NCBI GenBank assembly: GCA_964458495.1
Contig: CAYWJB010000013.1
Coordinates: 1 to 64,000, forward strand
DNA length: 64,000 nt
Origin: JANWVO01 sp964458495
GTDB taxonomy: Bacteria > Acidobacteriota > Terriglobia > Bryobacterales > Bryobacteraceae
Reading direction: 5' to 3'
The position numbers and the translations under genes are program-made. This document shows positions 20,883-28,833 of the stretch, one piece after another (the first letter of the stretch is position 1; the number at the start of each line of letters is the position of its first letter). The notes below the pieces were generated by a model. That model did no database searches, had not been told where the DNA came from, and saw only the letters and a program-made list of their open reading frames with translations.

Positions 20883-21818
20883 ATGGAAGAGGAAAAGGCG
20901 ATCAAGGAGCGGGGCGGCAGGAGCCCCGGACGCCGCCGGGCATTCCTGCAAGCACTGGCAGGCATGGGCGCGGGCGCGGCGACGGCTGGGCTGGGGCTGC
21001 AGGTGCTGCAGCCGGGGCAGGCGGAGGCGGCAGAGATTCCGCCCCCGCTGGCGGACGCGACGGGCACGGCTCTCATCCGCATGCAGCAGGATCTGGAGCG
21101 GGCGATTTCCAGCGGCCGCACGCCTTCGTGGATCATGGTGGTCGACACGCGCAAGTGCATCGGATGCAATGCCTGTACGGTGGCTTGCAAGGCGGAGGTG
21201 CCCACCGGGCCGGGCGGCTTCTCGCGCCGGGTGATCCAGAAGGAGCTGCCGATCGGGCCGCGGCCTTTCGCCATCTTCAAGCCGGTGAACTGCCTGCAAT
21301 GCGACGATCCGCCCTGCGCGAAAGCAGTGCCGGCGGGCATGATCCGGAAGCGCCCGGACGGGATCGTGGAGTTCGATCACGCTCAGCTGACCGGGCCGTA
21401 TGCCGAGGCCGCTGCGCGCGCCTGCCCGTGGAACCTGATCCACGTGGATGGCCTGGGGCGCTACACGCAGAACACGCCTCGGCCGCAGGCCTATGAGGAC
21501 CGCACGTTCGAGGAATACGGCCGCACGTATTCGCGCAAGCAGGGTTCCTATGATCTCTCCGGCCGCGCGCGCAAGTGCACGTTCTGCGCCCACCACCTGG
21601 AGGAAGGCATGTTGCCGGCGTGCGTGACGACCTGCATCGGCGGGGCCATGTATTTCGGCGACGGCGGCGACCGCTCGAGCCTCGTGTTCGAGGTCACGCA
21701 AGGCAGGCGGATCTTCAAGGGGCACGAGAACCTGGGCGTGAAGCCGCGGGTGATCTATTTCGAGGAGTCCATGCCCGGCGCCGTGCATGTGGACTGCGAG
21801 GCCTGCCATTCGCGCTGA
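20883..21818 (+). CDS. Tat-exported 4Fe-4S ferredoxin subunit (TtrB/DmsB type)
   Basis: A 311-residue electron-transfer subunit. The twin-arginine leader is PGRRRAFLQALAGMGAGAAT with cleavage near AEA. Four cysteine clusters are visible in order: CIGCNACTVAC, CLQCDDPPC, a Cys in ARACPW, and CTFCAHHLEEGMLPACVTTC, as in the DMSO reductase beta family binding up to four 4Fe-4S clusters. A further CEAC lies at the C-terminus. It would pass electrons to the catalytic subunit, whose gene starts ten bases downstream. GGGAG and AAGG precede the ATG. Confidence 0.92.
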   Translation: MEEEKAIKERGGRSPGRRRAFLQALAGMGAGAATAGLGLQVLQPGQAEAAEIPPPLADATGTALIRMQQDLERAISSGRTPSWIMVVDTRKCIGCNACTVACKAEVPTGPGGFSRRVIQKELPIGPRPFAIFKPVNCLQCDDPPCAKAVPAGMIRKRPDGIVEFDHAQLTGPYAEAAARACPWNLIHVDGLGRYTQNTPRPQAYEDRTFEEYGRTYSRKQGSYDLSGRARKCTFCAHHLEEGMLPACVTTCIGGAMYFGDGGDRSSLVFEVTQGRRIFKGHENLGVKPRVIYFEESMPGAVHVDCEACHSR

Positions 21819-21828
21819 GGAGGATGCC

Positions 21829-24800
21829 ATGAGGAACGACAGGAACCGCGATATCCGGATGGAACAGAAGACGGGGCGGAGGGAAGTTCTGGCCGGCGCG
21901 CTGCTGGGCGGTGCGATGCTGGCGCGCGTCGAGCAGGCGCAGGCGGCCGAAGGCGCGCCGGGGGCGCTGAAGCCTGTGGATCCGTCGCGCTACATTTACA
22001 CGACCTGCCTGCAATGCAACACGGGCTGCGAGATCAAGGTGCGCGTCCAGGACGGGGTGGCGGTGAAGATAGAAGGCAACCCCTACGGTCCTCGGGCGAT
22101 GGATCCGCACATCGACTGGAACACGCCGGCGTCACAGGCGGCGCGCATCCAGGGGCACATCTGCCCGAAGGGGCAGGCCGGACTGCAATCCACCTATGAT
22201 CCTTACCGGATCACGAAGGTGCTGAAGCGCGCTGGCGCCCGTGGCGAGGGCAAGTGGGTGACAATCCCGTTCGAACAGGCTGTGACGGAGATCGTCGAAG
22301 GCGGCGTGCTGTTTCCGCAGGACGGCGGAAAGAGCGTGGCGGGCTTCCGGGAGCTGTACGCGCTGAAGGACCCGGCGGCGTTCAAGGCGATGGCAGCCGA
22401 TGTGGCCCTGATCCAGAGCAAGAAGATGGCGGTGGCCGAGTTCAAGGAGAAGCACAAGGATCTGCTCGGCACGCTGATCGACCCCGACCATCCCGATTTT
22501 GGTCCGAAGAACAACCAGTTCGTGTTCAACTGGGGGCGCCTGAAAGCGGGACGCCAGGACTTCTTCCTTCGCTTCGTGAAGGACAGCTTCGGGTCGAACA
22601 ACGCCCACGGGCACACGACTGTTTGCCAGGGCTCGATCTACTTCGCTGGCAAGTCGATGTCGGAACAGCCGGGCGGCGGCACGTTCACGGGCGGCGCCAA
22701 GGCTTACTGGATGGCCGACCTGTCGAACGCAGAGTTCGTGATCTTCTGGGGCGCGAACGTTCTGGAGGGCAACTATGGCCCGCCGCTGAAGGTTCCGAAG
22801 ATCATGCGCGGGCTGGCGAGCGGAAGGCTGAAGGCGGCGGTGATCGATCCGCGCCATTCGAAGATCGCGGCCAAGGCGTGGAAGTGGCTGCCGGTGAAGC
22901 CGGGGCAGGACGCGGCCATCGCCATGGCGATGATCCAGTGGATTCTGGATAACGAACGCTTCGACCGGCGTTATCTGGAGAACTGCAACAAGGCAGCGGC
23001 GGCGGCGGACGGCGAGCCCACTTGGTCCAACGCCGCGTGGCTGGTCAAGATCCGGGAGGACGGTACGGCGGGCGCTTTCCTGCGCGCTTCCGAAGCGGGG
23101 CTGGCGGGCGATGCCGACACGTTTGTCGCCATGCGCAACGGCCAGCCGGTGGCGTTCAAGAGCGATGACGCTTCGGCGGCGGTGGAAGGCGACCTGTTCG
23201 TGGACACGGTGATCAACGGCATCCGTGTGAAGAGCGGCCTTCAGCTCCTCCGCGAAGAGGCCCTGAAGAACACAATCTACGGCTGGGCCGCCATCGCGGG
23301 GGTCAGCGCGTCCGACATCATTGCCCTGGCGAACGAGTTCACCTCGCACGGCAAGAAGGCGGTGGTGGAGATTCACCGCGGCGTGTCGCAGCACACCAAT
23401 GGCTTCTACAATGTGCTGGCCACGATGGGCGCGCTGAACACGCTGATCGGCAACCTCGACTGGAAGGGCGGGCTCATCTATGGCGGCGGCGCCTACGGCG
23501 AGACCGGCGGCACGGGGCGTCCGTTCCAGCTGGGCGACCATCCGGCAAAGAAGGCGCCCTTTGGCATCGACATCATTCGCGGCGGCGCGAGCTACGAGAA
23601 GAGCACGATCTTCAACGGCTACCCGGCGAAAAGGCCGTGGTATCCGCTAGCCAGCGATGTCTACCAGGAAGTGATTCCGTCGGCGGGCGACGCCTACCCC
23701 TATCCGATCAAGATCCTGATGCTGTACATGGGCTCGCCAGTGTACGCGCTGCCGGCGGGCCACTCCTTGATCCCGATCCTGCGCGACACGGACAAGATCC
23801 CGCTGTTCATCGCCAGCGACATCACCATCGGCGAGACGTCCCTGTACGCCGACTACATTTTCCCGGACCTGACCTATCTGGAGCGGTGGGAGTTTCACCG
23901 CACGCACCCGTCCATCGCGCACCGCGTATCGCCTGTGCGCCAGCCTGCCGTCGCGCCGCCAACCGAAACGGTGCGCATTTATGGCGAGGAGATGCCGGTG
24001 TCGATCGAGGCGCTGTTCCTGGCGCTGGCTGAACGGCTTCAGCTGCCAGGTTGGGGCCCGGGCGGCTTCGGCGGCGGGGATCTGAAGCGGCCCGAGGACT
24101 ACTACCTGAGAATGGTGGCCAACATCGCATTCGGCAACTCGAGCTCCGGCTCCGAGATCTGCCCGGACGCCTCGGACGAGGAGATGGCCATATTCCTGAA
24201 TGCCCGCAAACACCTCCCGAAGAGCGTCTTTGATCCGGAGAGATGGCAACAGGTTGTCGGTACGCAATGGTGGCGCAAAGTGGTTTTCGTGCTCAACCGG
24301 GGCGGGCGCTGGCTGCCCTACGACAAGGCCTGGAGCGGCAACCAGTTGGCCACCAAGTACGGCAAGCTGGTGAACCTGTATCACGAGAAAGCCGCCGGCA
24401 CGCGAAACTCTCTGACGGGCAAGTACCTGTCCGGCGTGCCCACGTACCTGCCGATCCAGGACGCGCTGGGCCGGCCGCTGGACTACCGCGAGGCGCCGTT
24501 CCACCTGATCACCAACCGGAACATGCTCCAGACCAAGAGCCGGACCATCGCCGACTACTGGCTCACTGACATCCAGCCTGAGAACTCCGTCGAGTTGAGC
24601 ACGCTGGATGCGCAGAAGCTGGGGTTGAAGGACGGCGACGAGGTCTACGTCCTCTCCACATGGAACCCGGACGCGCAGTGGGATCTCGGCCATGGGAACA
24701 CGAAGCCGCTGCGCGGGAAAGTGCGGGTGACGAGCCGCATCCGTCCGGGCGTGGTGACGTTCGAACTGGGCTGGGGCCACTTCGCCTACGGCTCCTCGAT

Positions 24801-24966
24801 GCAGTACATCGACGGGCAGCCGGTGTTGCCCGACGTGCGGCGCGGGCGCGGCATCCACGCCAACGCCGCTATGGTGGTGGACCCGCATCTGCGATCTCCG
24901 CTAAGCGACGTGGTCGGTGGCAGCGCGGTGTTCTATGACTCGCGGGTCTACGTCGTGAAAGCCTGA
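21829..24966 (+). CDS. Molybdopterin oxidoreductase catalytic subunit (TtrA/PhsA/ArrA-like), Tat-exported
   Basis: A 1045-residue bis-MGD enzyme of the DMSO reductase superfamily. The Tat leader is TGRREVLAGALLGGAML. The N-terminal 4Fe-4S site is CLQCNTGC with a fourth Cys in HICPKGQ. The motif GHTTVCQGSI probably supplies a Cys ligand to Mo, as in polysulfide, thiosulfate, tetrathionate and arsenate reductases. A long insertion (about 165-240, including IDPDHPDFGPKNNQFVF) and the total length suggest TtrA-like tetrathionate reductase most, but the substrate is not proven. GAGGAGG precedes ATG 21829. No membrane quinol subunit (NrfD/TtrC) or maturation chaperone gene is adjacent. Confidence 0.88.
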   Translation: MRNDRNRDIRMEQKTGRREVLAGALLGGAMLARVEQAQAAEGAPGALKPVDPSRYIYTTCLQCNTGCEIKVRVQDGVAVKIEGNPYGPRAMDPHIDWNTPASQAARIQGHICPKGQAGLQSTYDPYRITKVLKRAGARGEGKWVTIPFEQAVTEIVEGGVLFPQDGGKSVAGFRELYALKDPAAFKAMAADVALIQSKKMAVAEFKEKHKDLLGTLIDPDHPDFGPKNNQFVFNWGRLKAGRQDFFLRFVKDSFGSNNAHGHTTVCQGSIYFAGKSMSEQPGGGTFTGGAKAYWMADLSNAEFVIFWGANVLEGNYGPPLKVPKIMRGLASGRLKAAVIDPRHSKIAAKAWKWLPVKPGQDAAIAMAMIQWILDNERFDRRYLENCNKAAAAADGEPTWSNAAWLVKIREDGTAGAFLRASEAGLAGDADTFVAMRNGQPVAFKSDDASAAVEGDLFVDTVINGIRVKSGLQLLREEALKNTIYGWAAIAGVSASDIIALANEFTSHGKKAVVEIHRGVSQHTNGFYNVLATMGALNTLIGNLDWKGGLIYGGGAYGETGGTGRPFQLGDHPAKKAPFGIDIIRGGASYEKSTIFNGYPAKRPWYPLASDVYQEVIPSAGDAYPYPIKILMLYMGSPVYALPAGHSLIPILRDTDKIPLFIASDITIGETSLYADYIFPDLTYLERWEFHRTHPSIAHRVSPVRQPAVAPPTETVRIYGEEMPVSIEALFLALAERLQLPGWGPGGFGGGDLKRPEDYYLRMVANIAFGNSSSGSEICPDASDEEMAIFLNARKHLPKSVFDPERWQQVVGTQWWRKVVFVLNRGGRWLPYDKAWSGNQLATKYGKLVNLYHEKAAGTRNSLTGKYLSGVPTYLPIQDALGRPLDYREAPFHLITNRNMLQTKSRTIADYWLTDIQPENSVELSTLDAQKLGLKDGDEVYVLSTWNPDAQWDLGHGNTKPLRGKVRVTSRIRPGVVTFELGWGHFAYGSSMQYIDGQPVLPDVRRGRGIHANAAMVVDPHLRSPLSDVVGGSAVFYDSRVYVVKA

Positions 24967-24988
24967 AGCTCCTCCACTCTGCCAGCCG

Positions 24989-25031
24989 GGCGGCGGCGGG
25001 CCCCGAAAGGGTCTGCCGCCGCCTTTCTCTC
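24989..25031 (+). terminator. Rho-independent terminator after the molybdoenzyme operon
   Basis: GGCGGCGGC (24989-24997) pairs with GCCGCCGCC (25015-25023) around a 17-base loop, and TTTCTCTC follows. It closes the two-gene operon 22 bases after the stop codon. Confidence 0.7.
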
Positions 25032-25069
25032 CGCGCCAAGCTCAGGTAAAGTGGATCGGCGAAGCAGCC

Positions 25070-26122
25070 ATGAGCCACACGACCTATCTCGGGCGGCGCG
25101 CCGCCCGCCTGGCCAACGAACACCTGGAGGTGATTGTCACCGTGGAGGGCGGCCACATCGCCGCCATCCGGGATCTTGCCACGGGCGTCAACCCGCTGTG
25201 GGCGCCGCCGTGGCCTTCCATCGAGCCGTCCGCGTACGACCCGGTGCGGCATCCCGAATACGGGCACAACGCGGAAAGCCGCCTGCTGGCGGGCATCCTG
25301 GGCCACAATCTCTGTCTGGATCTGTTCGGCGCGCCCAGCGACGAAGAAGCCGCCGCCGGGATGATTGTGCATGGCGAGGCAGGCGCGGCGGTATTCAACG
25401 TTCAAGTGACAGACGGCGAGCTGACGCAGCGTGTGGTGCTGCCGAATTCGCAACTCGGCTTCGACCGGAGCATCCGCCTGCGTCCGGGTTCCCGGCGGCT
25501 GGAGATCACGGAAACGGTGGAGAACCTCTCCTGCTGGGACCGGCCCGTCGCCTGGACGCAGCATGTGACGCTGGGGCCGCCTTTTCTTGAGAAAGGCAAG
25601 ACGCTGTTCCGCGCCACCGCCACGCGCTCGAAGGTGATCGAACACGACTTCACCGGCGGCAAGGGCTATATGAAGACCGGCGCCGAATTCGATTGGCCGT
25701 TTGCGCCGTGCCTGGACGGCTCGGTGGAAGATATGCAGGTCTTTACGGCCCGCCCGGTTTCGGGCGCCTTTTCGACGCACTTGATGGACCCGGCGCGGGA
25801 GCGGGCGTGGTTTGTCGCCTGGAATCCGGGCATGCGGCTCGCCCTCGGCTATGCATGGCGGCAAGCCGACTTCCCGTGGCTCGGCATCTGGGAGGAGAAC
25901 TTCTCGCGGACGGCGCCGCCGTGGAACGGGGTGACGCTCACGCGCGGCATGGAATTCGGTGTCTCGCCGTTTCCGGAGAGCCGCCGCGCGATGATCGAAC
26001 GCGGGGTGCTGTTCGGGGCGCCGGGATACCGGTGGATTCCCGCTCGTACTCGCGCCGCCGTGGAGTACGAAGCCTGGCTGGCGCCGGCGGAGTCGATCGA
26101 AGCGGCGTGTCCGGCGGATTGA
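25070..26122 (+). CDS. Galactose-mutarotase-like (aldose 1-epimerase fold) protein
   Basis: A 350-residue protein with the beta-supersandwich pattern of aldose 1-epimerases: EVIVTVEGGHIAAIRDLATG near the start, HNAESRLLAGILGHNLCLDLFG in the substrate region, and RLEITETVENLSCWDRPVAWTQHVTLG, whose His and Glu resemble active-site positions of DUF4380/DUF4432-type relatives. It is not a classical GalM. The substrate is unknown. No signal peptide is seen. It converges on recA with a nine-base gap. Confidence 0.7.
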   Translation: MSHTTYLGRRAARLANEHLEVIVTVEGGHIAAIRDLATGVNPLWAPPWPSIEPSAYDPVRHPEYGHNAESRLLAGILGHNLCLDLFGAPSDEEAAAGMIVHGEAGAAVFNVQVTDGELTQRVVLPNSQLGFDRSIRLRPGSRRLEITETVENLSCWDRPVAWTQHVTLGPPFLEKGKTLFRATATRSKVIEHDFTGGKGYMKTGAEFDWPFAPCLDGSVEDMQVFTARPVSGAFSTHLMDPARERAWFVAWNPGMRLALGYAWRQADFPWLGIWEENFSRTAPPWNGVTLTRGMEFGVSPFPESRRAMIERGVLFGAPGYRWIPARTRAAVEYEAWLAPAESIEAACPAD

Positions 26123-26131
26123 GCGGGCGCT

Positions 26132-27208
26132 TCAGGCGCGGGCCGAGCGGGCGCCGCTGGCTTTGACGGGCTCCGGCGCGGGCGCAGGCTCGGCGTTCGC
26201 TTTGGGTGCGGCCAAGCCGAGGGCGGCGCGGACCTGGGCGTCGATTTGCTGCAGCATCTCGGGGTGGTCCTTGAGGAACTGCCGCGCGTTCTCGCGCCCC
26301 TGGCCGATGCGCTCCCCGTTGTAGCTGTACCAGGAGCCGCTCTTCTCGACGATGTTGTGCGTCACGGCGGTGTCGAGCAGGTCGCCGGTGATGCTGATGC
26401 CCTCGCCGTACATGATGTCGAACTCGGCCTCGCGGAAGGGCGGGGCGAGCTTGTTCTTCACCACCTTGACCTTCGTGCGGTTGCCGGTGACGTTGTCGCC
26501 GTCTTTGATGGCGGCGATGCGGCGGATGTCGAGCCGCACGCTGGAGTAGAACTTCAGGGCGCGCCCGCCGGTGGTAGTCTCCGGGTTGCCGAACATGACG
26601 CCGATCTTCTCGCGGATCTGGTTGATGAAGATGAGGCAAGTGTTCGATTTGGCCACGATGCCGGTGAGCTTGCGCATGGCCTGAGACATCAGGCGCGCCT
26701 GCACTCCCACGAACGAATCGCCCATCTCGCCGTCGAGTTCGGCCTTGGGCACAAGTGCGGCGACGGAGTCCACCACCACCACGTCGATGGCGTTGGAGCT
26801 GATGAGCGCCGCCGTGATCTCGAGCGCTTGCTCGGCGTAATCGGGTTGCGAGACGAGCAGATTGTCGACGTCGACGCCGAGCTTCCTGGCGTAGATAGGG
26901 TCGAGCGCATGCTCGACATCGACAAACGCCGCCATGCCGCCGGCTTTCTGCGCCTGCGCCACCACCTGCAAGGCAATGGTGGTCTTGCCTGAGGATTCCG
27001 GGCCGAAGACCTCGATGATGCGCCCGCGCGGGAAGCCGCCCACGCCGAGGGCGTAGTCCAGCGACACCGAGCCCGACGGGATGACGCTGACCGGGATCAC
27101 GGCTTCATGCGAGCCGAGCCGTTGAATGATCCCCTTGCCGTACTGCTTCTCGATGTTGCCGAGCGTGACCGCCAGCAGGCGCTGCTTTTCCTTCTCGTCG
27201 AGGGGCAT
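26132..27208 (-). CDS. recA: Recombinase RecA
   Basis: A 358-residue DNA strand-exchange protein central to homologous recombination and the SOS response. The Walker A site is GPESSGKTT (about residue 67), Walker B is VVVVDSVAALVP, loop L1 ARLMSQAMRKLTGI and loop L2 FGNPETTTGGRALKFYSSVRLDIRR are intact. The C-terminal tail is Ala/Pro/Glu-rich rather than strongly acidic. Its promoter region holds TATACT and an overlapping palindrome (27226-27244). No recX follows. Confidence 0.99.
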   Translation of the reverse strand: MPLDEKEKQRLLAVTLGNIEKQYGKGIIQRLGSHEAVIPVSVIPSGSVSLDYALGVGGFPRGRIIEVFGPESSGKTTIALQVVAQAQKAGGMAAFVDVEHALDPIYARKLGVDVDNLLVSQPDYAEQALEITAALISSNAIDVVVVDSVAALVPKAELDGEMGDSFVGVQARLMSQAMRKLTGIVAKSNTCLIFINQIREKIGVMFGNPETTTGGRALKFYSSVRLDIRRIAAIKDGDNVTGNRTKVKVVKNKLAPPFREAEFDIMYGEGISITGDLLDTAVTHNIVEKSGSWYSYNGERIGQGRENARQFLKDHPEMLQQIDAQVRAALGLAAPKANAEPAPAPEPVKASGARSARA

Positions 27209-27225
27209 CGTGGGTCTCCGGTGTG

Positions 27226-27244
27226 TAATCTTTTACAGTATACC
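27226..27244 (-). promoter_or_regulatory. recA -10 box and overlapping palindrome, candidate SOS operator
   Basis: On the minus strand TATACT (27244-27239) runs into TGTAAAAGATTACA (27239-27226), a perfect inverted repeat TGTAA-N4-TTACA placed over the expected transcription start. A repressor bound here would block recA. It differs from the Gram-positive, gammaproteobacterial and alphaproteobacterial LexA boxes, so assignment to LexA is a guess. No good -35 hexamer is seen. Confidence 0.45.
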
Positions 27245-27362
27245 AGAACTTGCCGCGAATCCGGCGAACCGGGGCAAATCCGTTCCTCAAGTGTAGCTGG
27301 TAGGAGCAGCGCGGGAAAGATCTCACGGGAATTGCTGCCCGGAGCCCCGCAATGGCCCCTCT

Positions 27363-27392
27363 TTGACCGGCGGCCCCCGGGTTGGCTATCAT
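27363..27392 (+). promoter_or_regulatory. Sigma-70 promoter of rpsT
   Basis: TTGACC (27363-27368), 18 bases, then TATCAT (27387-27392). It predicts a leader of about 40 bases before the rpsT start codon, with a GGAAGAAG stretch inside it. Confidence 0.6.
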
Positions 27393-27437
27393 GAGAGAAG
27401 TCACAATTCGCTGGAAGAAGACTGTCTCTAGACATCC

Positions 27438-27719
27438 ATGGCCAACCATTACTCTTCACTGAAGCGAGTGCGCATCACGAAGCGGCGCACGGCTATCAAT
27501 AAAGTCCGCAAGTCGCGTATGCGCCACGCCATCCGGGCGTTGCGCCGCGCCTTGGAGCAGAAGGACGCCGCCGCCGCCGCCCGGCTGATGCCGAAGACGT
27601 TTTCGCTGATTGACCGCGCCGCCAAATGGGGCGTGATCAAAGACAACACCGCCTCCCGCTACAAGAGCCGCCTCCACAAGCGGCTCAAGGCCCTCGAGGG
27701 GATTGCCCCGCAGGCCTGA
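27438..27719 (+). CDS. rpsT: 30S ribosomal protein S20
   Basis: A 93-residue, very basic, helical ribosomal protein that binds 16S rRNA near the base of the 30S body. The start MANHYSSLKRVRITKRRTA and the conserved segments KSRMRHAIRALRRAL, LIDRAAKWGVIKDNTASRYKSRL match the family over its full length. It is monocistronic, with its own promoter and terminator. Confidence 0.97.
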   Translation: MANHYSSLKRVRITKRRTAINKVRKSRMRHAIRALRRALEQKDAAAAARLMPKTFSLIDRAAKWGVIKDNTASRYKSRLHKRLKALEGIAPQA

Positions 27720-27743
27720 CGCAAGCACGCTGTATCCATTCCC

Positions 27744-27774
27744 GGGCGGCCTCTCTTCGGAGGCCGCCCTTTCT
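27744..27774 (+). terminator. Rho-independent terminator of rpsT
   Basis: GGGCGGCCTC (27744-27753) and GAGGCCGCCC (27760-27769) form a perfect 10-bp stem with loop TCTTCG, followed by TTTCT. A strong, textbook terminator. Confidence 0.9.
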
Positions 27775-27886
27775 CTATCCCCGCCCCATCGGAGGCGATT
27801 CCCGCTTCTTCCATCTCCGGCCTGGCCTCATCCCCCCGGATTGTTTACTGTATATCGTGATACTGTATCCGGGGAGGTTCCTGACC

Positions 27887-28276
27887 GTGCACATCGCAAA
27901 GACTGACATTCCCGCCGCCCTGAGTGTCCCCGGGGCCGTGGCTCGACAGATCACCGGGTTTGGAGACGCCTCCGGTTACGGCAAAATGGCGGGGGAGTAC
28001 TTTTCCTTCGGCGCCGGAACCGATATCGCCCAACTCCTTCAGGGACTCGACGGCAACCTTTGCCATTCACCGCACTGGGGGTATGTGCTTGAGGGCGGGA
28101 TCACGGTGAGATACGCGGATGGTTCGACGGAGACTGTCGCTGTCGGCGAGCTGTTCTATCTTCCACCGGGTCATAGCGTGGCATCGCCTCAAGGGGCGGA
28201 GATCGTTCTCTTCAGTCCGCAGAACGAGCACTGCGCCGTAGTAGAGCACATCCGGAGGAAGTTGGCGGCCCACTGA
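27887..28276 (+). CDS. Small cupin-domain protein, GTG start
   Basis: A 129-residue single-domain cupin. The beta-barrel motifs are recognisable: HSPHWGYVLEGGITVRYADG (cupin motif 1 region) and GELFYLPPGHSVASPQGAEI (motif 2). Only some of the canonical metal-binding His/Glu residues are present, so a metal-dependent activity is uncertain. GTG 27887 is chosen because GGGGAGG precedes it by nine bases. An AT-rich segment with two TACTGTAT copies (27846-27868) upstream, including GTAT-N6-ATAC, may hold its promoter and an operator. Confidence 0.75.
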   Translation: MHIAKTDIPAALSVPGAVARQITGFGDASGYGKMAGEYFSFGAGTDIAQLLQGLDGNLCHSPHWGYVLEGGITVRYADGSTETVAVGELFYLPPGHSVASPQGAEIVLFSPQNEHCAVVEHIRRKLAAH

Positions 28277-28401
28277 CCCAGGTCACATTGCGGGCCGGGT
28301 GAATCCTGTTCCCGCTGCGGTTCCAGGTTCGCACACCGGGCGAGAGGGAGGCCGCGCACCCTTGTGAAACACAGGGCCAGCCGCATCCGGGACCATTCGG
28401 C

Positions 28402-28514
28402 GAACCGCTCACTCTGGCCGTCGTTCTGGCGAACGCCGGCCGCCGTTCGCGGCTCTGAAAACAGTGTCAGAGCCGCGAGTGAAGCCGCCCGAAGGGCGGC
28501 GGGAACGTGCGGTC
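28402..28514 (+). repeat. Hairpin repeat family A, copy at 28.4 kb
   Basis: The unit runs from GAACCGCTCACTCTGG to GGGAACGTGCGGTC. It contains an 11-bp perfect hairpin (CGCGGCTCTGA at 28448-28458 with TCAGAGCCGCG at 28467-28477) and a second hairpin GCCGCCC-GAA-GGGCGGC (28484-28500). It is nearly identical to the unit at 28586. Confidence 0.88.
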
Positions 28515-28585
28515 CCAACAATGGGTTGCCGCGATTTCGGTGCCGGCGCGGTCGCATAATGCCGTGCTGCGTGCCTCTGCGGGGG

Positions 28586-28702
28586 GAACCGCTCACTCTG
28601 GCCGCCGTTCTGGCGAACGCCGGCCGCCGTTGGCGGCTCTGAACGCGCACGCTGTCAGAGCCGCGAGTGAAGCCGCCCGAAGGGCGGCGGGAACGAGCGG
28701 TC
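28586..28702 (+). repeat. Hairpin repeat family A, copy at 28.6 kb
   Basis: Same structure and orientation as the unit at 28402, with a longer loop (AACGCGCACGCTG) between the CGGCTCTGA and TCAGAGCCG arms and the same GCCGCCC-GAA-GGGCGGC hairpin. The 70 bases between the two copies are unrelated to the repeat. Confidence 0.88.
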
Positions 28703-28740
28703 ACGAGCGTGCCCGGAGCCAGAACAAGCCTGCGCGGAGT

Positions 28741-28796
28741 GACCGCCCGCACTGGCCGTCGCTCTGCCCGACGCCGGCGCTAGACTGAGAGAGCCG
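28741..28796 (+). repeat. Hairpin repeat family A, diverged partial copy
   Basis: GACCGCCCGCACTGGCCGTC with following GCCGGCGCTAGACTGAGAGA resembles the left half of the family A unit with several changes. It ends just before the decarboxylase gene and may form part of its leader. Confidence 0.55.
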
Positions 28797-28833
28797 CGCG
28801 GCTCGGGCCGCGGGGCGAAAGGGAGCGACCGGG

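Noticed and set aside
24967..25069. Riboswitch or regulatory RNA before the mutarotase-like gene
   Set aside because: Only the terminator hairpin of the preceding operon is seen, with no conserved riboswitch elements.
28402..28796. Possible CRISPR array
   Set aside because: Units are about 115 bases, carry strong internal hairpins, and are not separated by regular short spacers. No cas genes nearby.
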